A stretch of DNA of 8,476 nt from JBBRFH01 sp038224615 (GTDB taxonomy: Bacteria > Planctomycetota > Phycisphaerae > Tepidisphaerales > Tepidisphaeraceae), in contig JBBRFH010000151.1 in assembly GCA_038224615.1 (NCBI GenBank), positions 1 through 8,476 of the forward strand, read 5' to 3'. Below the pieces are notes generated by a model that was not told where the DNA came from, made no database searches, and saw only the letters and a list, made by a program, of their open reading frames with translations. This document shows, in pieces, positions 5,608-8,476 of the stretch. Every line of letters starts with the position of its first letter. Position 1 is the stretch's first letter. Made by a program: the position numbers and the translations under genes.

Positions 5608-5648
5608 GGCGCGCCGTCGCGCCGCATGAACCCGCCGGGCTTGCCCGG
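5608..5648 (+). other. Two adjacent hairpins downstream of nadD
   Basis: GGCGCG (5608-5613) pairs with CGCGCC (5618-5623) around CCGT, and CCGGG (5635-5639) pairs with CCCGG (5644-5648) around CTTG. Both stems are perfect. They lie 48-90 bp after the nadD stop. Neither is followed by a T-tract, so this may be a weak terminator or a 3'-end stabiliser. Confidence 0.35.
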
Positions 5649-5655
5649 TGATGCA

Positions 5656-5682
5656 TTGCCAGAACAGTCCGGCGGCTAAAAT
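5656..5682 (+). promoter_or_regulatory. Candidate promoter of the PstS-like gene
   Basis: TTGCCA (5656-5661) and TAAAAT (5677-5682) each match the sigma-70 consensus at 5 of 6 positions. The 15-bp spacer is shorter than ideal. Transcription would start around 5689, which favours the ATG at 5698 over the one at 5686. Confidence 0.35.
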
Positions 5683-5697
5683 GGGATGGAACCAGCG

Positions 5698-6915
5698 ATG
5701 ATCTCAACCCGACTCCTCTGTTTGCTCTGCCTCAGCACGGTCGCGACGACGGTCGGCTGCGCCCCCACCCGTCCGCCGACGACTCGGCCGGTGGAGCCAA
5801 CGCCCACGATCCTACCGGTGAAGAGCGAGCCGGCGCCCGAGCCGGTCGAGCGGCAGTACAAGCTCGTCGAGATCATCACCAAGCCGGTGGTGGTCACCCA
5901 GCCGACCACGACCGCGACCGCCGGCATGCCCGAACTGCGGATGACGCCGTCCGATAACGGCACTCCCAAGTCCGCGCCGACACCCAAGCTCACGCTCGGC
6001 GCGATGAAGAAAATCGACACGTCGATCAGCACCGCGCCCTTGGCGCGTCTGCTGGTGATGAAGCTGAACGACATTCCTTACCAGCAGTTCGCCGGCTACG
6101 GGGCGCTGGATTTCACCCCGACGCTGCCCGAGGGGACGAACCCCGACGCGATGACCAACGACCTGCTCTCGCGTGAGCCCGCCGGCACTGTTGGGGCGTT
6201 CGATCGGCTGACCCGCAAGGAGATTGATCTGGCCTTCGTGTCGCGCATGCCGACCGAGAGCGAAACCCTCGCCGCCGAAAAGGCCGGCGTGCGGCTTCGG
6301 ACCGATCTGATCGCCACCGAAGCCCTCGTCTTCACCGTCAACATCGCCAATCCCGTCGACAGGCTGAGCAAGCAGCAGCTTCTCAATATTTTCACCGGCA
6401 AGACGACCGTCTGGAAAGACCTCGGCCCGGACACCCTCGACGGCCGCTCGAACATCGCCGGGGCGACGATCACCGTGGCGTACCGCGCCAAGGGAACCGG
6501 CTCTGAAGAACTGCTCTCGCAGCTTTTGCTCGGCGGCGCGAAGGTGCCGGAACTGCCGATCAGCAAGGCGCTGCAATCGACCAAGCTCGTGCTCGACGCC
6601 TCGAACGAGGACCCGGAAACCGTCGGCTTCAGCGTTTTCGCCTACGCGACCAACATGCAGCGGAATGGACAGATCAAGGTGCTGGCCGTCGATGGCGTGT
6701 TGCCCGAGCCGAGTCATGTCGCCAATGGCATGTACCCGCTAACCACGCCGCTCTACGTCGTCACCCGCGTCGATCTGGCGGCAGACAACGAACTGGCCAA
6801 GCTTCGCGCCTGGCTGGTCGCCATGCCCGGCCAGAGGCTCCTGGCCGAAGCCGGCTACATGCCGATCTCCCCCGAAGCGTGGACCAGCGTTCGATTGATG
6901 GGCGCCCCGAAGTAA
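5698..6915 (+). CDS. PstS-like phosphate/solute-binding lipoprotein
   Basis: Predicted exported lipoprotein of the PBP-like (PstS) superfamily, 405 aa. A signal peptide ends in lipobox TVGC with Cys21. A Pro/Thr-rich linker of about 80 residues follows (22-102). The binding domain begins with IDTSISTAPLARLLV (106-120), which lines up with the GSTSxxPL start of PstS. It continues through RKEIDLAFVSR (173-183), LLNIFTGKTTVWKDLG (228-243), AYRAKGTGSEELL (261-273) and VDGVLPEPSHVANGMYPLTT (331-350). The start at 5698 is preferred: GGA lies 7 nt upstream and it begins right at the signal peptide; the ATG at 5686 is the alternative. No pstCAB or phoU gene is near. The SGT phosphate-contact motif is changed to GTGS, so the ligand may not be phosphate. 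A terminator follows. Confidence 0.88.
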   Translation: MISTRLLCLLCLSTVATTVGCAPTRPPTTRPVEPTPTILPVKSEPAPEPVERQYKLVEIITKPVVVTQPTTTATAGMPELRMTPSDNGTPKSAPTPKLTLGAMKKIDTSISTAPLARLLVMKLNDIPYQQFAGYGALDFTPTLPEGTNPDAMTNDLLSREPAGTVGAFDRLTRKEIDLAFVSRMPTESETLAAEKAGVRLRTDLIATEALVFTVNIANPVDRLSKQQLLNIFTGKTTVWKDLGPDTLDGRSNIAGATITVAYRAKGTGSEELLSQLLLGGAKVPELPISKALQSTKLVLDASNEDPETVGFSVFAYATNMQRNGQIKVLAVDGVLPEPSHVANGMYPLTTPLYVVTRVDLAADNELAKLRAWLVAMPGQRLLAEAGYMPISPEAWTSVRLMGAPK

Positions 6916-6942
6916 CGCCCGCGACCGCCGGCGCTGCGCGCC

Positions 6943-7056
6943 TGATACATTTTGATACATCCGCTTTCCCCCCGCCCGGCCGAACCCTCGGCCGGGCCTT
7001 CGTTTACACAGCGATGGACCAATGTAGCACCAGGTAGCGCGCTACATCTGATACAT
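6943..7056. repeat. TGATACAT word cluster with ATGTAGC dyad
   Basis: TGATACAT occurs at 6943-6950, 6953-6960 and 7049-7056, the first two one helical turn apart. ATGTAGC (7022-7028) and GCTACAT (7041-7047) form a dyad, the second half abutting the third TGATACAT. Inside the dyad lies the perfect 12-bp palindrome GTAGCGCGCTAC (7034-7045). A fourth TGATACAT occurs at 1519-1526, in the repeat before mlaE. The arrangement resembles operator sites or degenerate repeat ends; the binding factor is unknown. Confidence 0.5.
6974..7004 (+). terminator. Intrinsic terminator of the PstS-like gene
   Basis: GCCCGGCCGA (6974-6983) and TCGGCCGGGC (6988-6997) form a perfect 10-bp GC-rich stem with loop ACCC, followed by CTTCGTTT. 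It lies 58 bp after the stop codon. The T-tract is interrupted but the stem is very stable. Confidence 0.75.
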
Positions 7057-7117
7057 TCGTCCCACCATTCCGGCCGGGATTGCAGGATGATCCGGATCGA
7101 AAATGCGCTTCGGGCAC

Positions 7118-7132
7118 CTCCCCCGGCGGGAG
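7118..7132. repeat. CTCCC/GGGAG hairpin, possible dispersed repeat
   Basis: CTCCC (7118-7122) pairs with GGGAG (7128-7132) around CCGGC. The surrounding CACCTCCCCCGGCGGGAGAG resembles the hairpin elements of CTCTCCC/GGGAGAG type that I recall between genes in planctomycete genomes. One copy is visible here, so repetition cannot be shown from this window. Confidence 0.3.
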
Positions 7133-7171
7133 AGGAACCGGGTCACGCGCGACCTACCCATTCATATCACG

Positions 7172-7190
7172 GCCGCTCGAAAAAAGCGGC
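7172..7190. other. Hairpin downstream of the DUF2231 gene
   Basis: GCCGCT (7172-7177) pairs with AGCGGC (7185-7190) around a CGAAAAA loop, 26 bp beyond the DUF2231 stop. On the minus strand the T-run falls in the loop and the first stem arm rather than after the stem, so classic termination is doubtful. Confidence 0.3.
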
Positions 7191-7216
7191 GGTAAAATCG
7201 CTCCGCGCGGGGGGCG

Positions 7217-7771
7217 TCAGTCGTCGTGCTTTTCGGATTTCTCCGAATCGCCTGACGTCGCGCTGGGTTGCGTGGCGGCGGTCTCCGCCATCACGCTGCG
7301 GACGCCGAACTGGTGCACGATCTGTCCGCCGGTGTGAGCTGTATCGGCGAGCCAGAGTGCCGGCACCGCGTAGGCCAGCAAAAACACCGCGGTCGCGCCG
7401 ATGAAGATTCGGTGATCGAGCGGACGCGCCGTCCACCGATACCGCACCACGAGCAACGCCGCGGCGTAAGCGACCGTCAGCACGGCAAACGCGTTGCGCG
7501 CCCGCTCGGCGAGGTGCTCGTGTCGCATGAGAACGGTCTCGATCCCGTCGGGCAGATCGGCTGCCTCCTCGGCGGCCTCGCCGCTGGCGGTCGCGAGGAA
7601 CGCCGCGACGCTCCCCATCACCATCAGCGACACCGCCGCTGACGACCACGCCATACGGTGCCTGCGGACAATCAGGCCGATCACCATCAAGATCGGCGCC
7701 ACCATCAGCAGCGCGATCGGAAAATGAACGACCAACACATGGAACCCGGACCATGGGGGAATTGGGGGCAT
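7217..7771 (-). CDS. DUF2231-type four-helix integral membrane protein
   Basis: Predicted inner-membrane protein, 184 aa, with about four membrane helices (roughly 10-35, 41-62, 94-110, 120-142). Family-like features are HVLVVHFPIALLMVAPI (11-27) with His16 in helix 1, SGEAAEE (63-69), RHEHLAERARN (83-93) just before helix 3, and HTGGQIVHQFGV (146-157) after helix 4. The recurring histidines suggest a haem or metal site, but the DUF2231 family has no established function. The tail (160-184) is polar and charged. The start at 7769-7771 is chosen because GGAG lies 6 nt upstream; the frame is open further but has no signal. It lies 128 bp after the Rieske gene on the same strand, with a terminator-like hairpin between, suggesting a loose pairing in electron transfer (inference). 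Confidence 0.8.
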   Translation of the reverse strand: MPPIPPWSGFHVLVVHFPIALLMVAPILMVIGLIVRRHRMAWSSAAVSLMVMGSVAAFLATASGEAAEEAADLPDGIETVLMRHEHLAERARNAFAVLTVAYAAALLVVRYRWTARPLDHRIFIGATAVFLLAYAVPALWLADTAHTGGQIVHQFGVRSVMAETAATQPSATSGDSEKSEKHDD

Positions 7772-7777
7772 CGATCG

Positions 7778-7781
7778 CTCC
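7778..7781 (-). promoter_or_regulatory. Ribosome binding site of the DUF2231 gene
   Basis: The minus strand reads GGAG 6 nt before the ATG at 7769-7771. This decides the start against the GTG at 7934-7936, which would fall inside the upstream Rieske gene. Confidence 0.65.
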
Positions 7782-7842
7782 GGCAAACTGTGTGTGACTC
7801 GCGGCAACGTGCGCGGCGGTTCGTTCCAGGCCGATGGACGGC

Positions 7843-7870
7843 AAAAAGGAACGGGGTGCGGATGCCGTTC
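7843..7870 (-). terminator. Intrinsic terminator after the Rieske gene
   Basis: On the minus strand GAACGG (7870-7865) pairs with CCGTTC (7854-7849) around a 10-nt loop, followed by C and five T (A7843-A7847 on the plus strand). It lies 29 bp after the Rieske stop. The stem is short, so partial read-through into the DUF2231 gene is plausible. Confidence 0.55.
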
Positions 7871-7899
7871 GCCACTGTTCGTGCGACGGAAGGCCTCGG

Positions 7900-8379
7900 C
7901 TACTCGACCGCCAGCGCGCTTCCCTGCTCGTTCCACTTCGCCTCGTCAAACGACTTGGACGTATCGACGCGGACGTGCCCATCCGTCGTCTTGCTGATGG
8001 CGAAGCGCGGCAACGGCACGGACGCCGGGCCCTTGATGATCTTGCCATCGTTTGTGAACCGGCTGCCGTGCGCCGGGCAGCGGATCTGGCCGTCGACGCA
8101 CTTGAGCTTGGAATTGCGGTGGGTGCAGGTGGCGGTCGTGGCGTAGACCGCTTTCTCGGTGCGGACGATGAAGAAGCCATTGCTCTTGGCGAACTTGTCG
8201 TAGATCCCCGGCTTGGCGTAGTCGCCGATCGGACCCGCATCCACCGGTCCCGCCGCCGCCGGCGCGTCGGCTGCGAACAGATCGCTGGAGCACAGGCCCA
8301 GGCAGACACCGGTCGCGAGCGCGCCGGTTCGGACAATCAGTTCCCGTCGATTCAATGACGCTGGCTTGGAATCCGGCAT
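7900..8379 (-). CDS. Tat-exported Rieske [2Fe-2S] protein
   Basis: Small electron-transfer protein, 159 aa, predicted to be exported folded through the Tat pathway. The N-terminus has a twin-arginine signal LNRRELIVRTGALATGVCLG (9-28) and a likely cut after DLFAADA (33-39). The cluster motif is CTH (85-87), then 13 residues, then CPAHGSRF (101-108), giving Cys85, His87, Cys101 and His104 as ligands. The disulfide cysteines of the CTHxGC/CPCH type are missing: box 2 has Ala103, and the only extra cysteine nearby is Cys94. That favours a lower redox potential than cytochrome bc1 Rieske proteins (inference). The start at 8377-8379 has AAAGGA 9 nt upstream. A terminator-like hairpin follows, then the DUF2231 gene. 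The redox partner is unknown. Confidence 0.92.
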   Translation of the reverse strand: MPDSKPASLNRRELIVRTGALATGVCLGLCSSDLFAADAPAAAGPVDAGPIGDYAKPGIYDKFAKSNGFFIVRTEKAVYATTATCTHRNSKLKCVDGQIRCPAHGSRFTNDGKIIKGPASVPLPRFAISKTTDGHVRVDTSKSFDEAKWNEQGSALAVE

Positions 8380-8388
8380 GTTCGTGCT

Positions 8389-8394
8389 TCCTTT
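8389..8394 (-). promoter_or_regulatory. Ribosome binding site of the Rieske gene
   Basis: The minus strand reads AAAGGA 9 nt ahead of the ATG at 8377-8379, and this supports the start that opens the Tat signal peptide rather than the upstream ATG at 8461-8463. Confidence 0.7.
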
Positions 8395-8411
8395 GAATGA
8401 ACAACTGCAAG

Positions 8412-8442
8412 CGCCGGTGCGGCGTCGTGGGCCGCACCGGCG
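8412..8442 (-). terminator. Strong GC-rich hairpin upstream of the Rieske gene
   Basis: CGCCGGTGCGGC (8412-8423) pairs perfectly with GCCGCACCGGCG (8431-8442) around a 7-nt loop. On the minus strand the stem is followed by CTTGCAGTTGTTC, only partly T-rich. It is probably the terminator of a minus-strand gene beyond the right edge; it could also be a leader structure of the Rieske gene. Confidence 0.45.
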
Positions 8443-8476
8443 TGAAAGAGATTCCTCACGCAACGACGGAGGATCG

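Larger units (their letters stand above)
6916..7216. other. Convergent intergenic region rich in palindromes
   Basis: These 301 bp between the PstS-like stop and the DUF2231 stop hold no credible gene. In order they contain two TGATACAT words 10 bp apart, a GC-rich terminator, an ATGTAGC/GCTACAT dyad with an internal 12-bp palindrome and a third TGATACAT, a CTCCC/GGGAG hairpin, and a GCCGCT/AGCGGC hairpin with an A-rich loop. The density of palindromes exceeds what simple termination needs. Confidence 0.6.

Noticed and set aside
5812..6717. 301-aa minus-strand open frame
   Set aside because: Opposite the PstS-like gene; Arg/Gly/His-rich shadow with no motif.
6952..7404. 150-aa plus-strand open frame in the convergent gap
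   Set aside because: Low-complexity Arg/Pro-rich translation crossing a terminator and running into the DUF2231 gene; no ribosome binding site.
7167..8336. 389-aa minus-strand open frame spanning the DUF2231 and Rieske genes
   Set aside because: Out-of-frame shadow of both genes, rich in Arg and Ser with no domain; the true frames contain the Rieske ligands and membrane helices.
1..8476. CRISPR array, insertion sequence, tRNA or phage gene
   Set aside because: No spaced direct repeats, transposase or integrase motifs, cloverleaf or phage structural proteins could be found on either strand.

Overview
The window is GC-rich and gene-dense, with short leaders. It most likely comes from a planctomycete, perhaps class Phycisphaerae. 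The clues are a prepilin-type protein with an FTLVELLVVIGIIALL head and an H-x9-[DN]G tail, a small HEAT-repeat lipoprotein of planctomycete style, and a sigma-70 protein with a long unusual N-terminus. This assignment is inference from protein style; no rRNA or other marker gene is present.

Layout. From the left edge to about 4590 every gene is on the minus strand. Read in transcription order they are: an RpoD-like sigma factor (4590-3616) ending at a strong intrinsic terminator; a prepilin-like protein (3478-2756); a HEAT lipoprotein (2707-2378); an RsbW/SpoIIAB-type anti-sigma kinase (2381-1962); a STAS anti-sigma antagonist (1950-1588); an MlaE permease (1526-702); and an MlaF ATPase (538 to beyond the left edge). 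The lipoprotein and kinase genes overlap by 4 bp and the STAS gene follows 11 bp later, so these three are surely one operon. mlaE and mlaF follow on the same strand, but each of the two junctions flanking mlaE carries a palindromic repeat element.

After a 351-bp divergent gap come two plus-strand genes: nadD (NAD biosynthesis) and an orphan PstS-like solute-binding lipoprotein, the latter followed by a GC-rich terminator. A 301-bp convergent gap contains a cluster of TGATACAT words and other palindromes. The right end carries two minus-strand genes: a Tat-exported Rieske iron-sulfur protein (8379-7900) with its own terminator, then a DUF2231-type membrane protein (7771-7217).

The most interesting theme is a complete kinase/STAS partner-switch pair placed directly ahead of mlaE-mlaF. 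In proteobacteria the Mla lipid transporter contains a STAS subunit, MlaB. The arrangement here raises the possibility that a phosphorylatable STAS protein links a partner switch to envelope lipid transport, or alternatively that it controls the nearby sigma factor. No mobile element, CRISPR array, tRNA or rRNA was seen.
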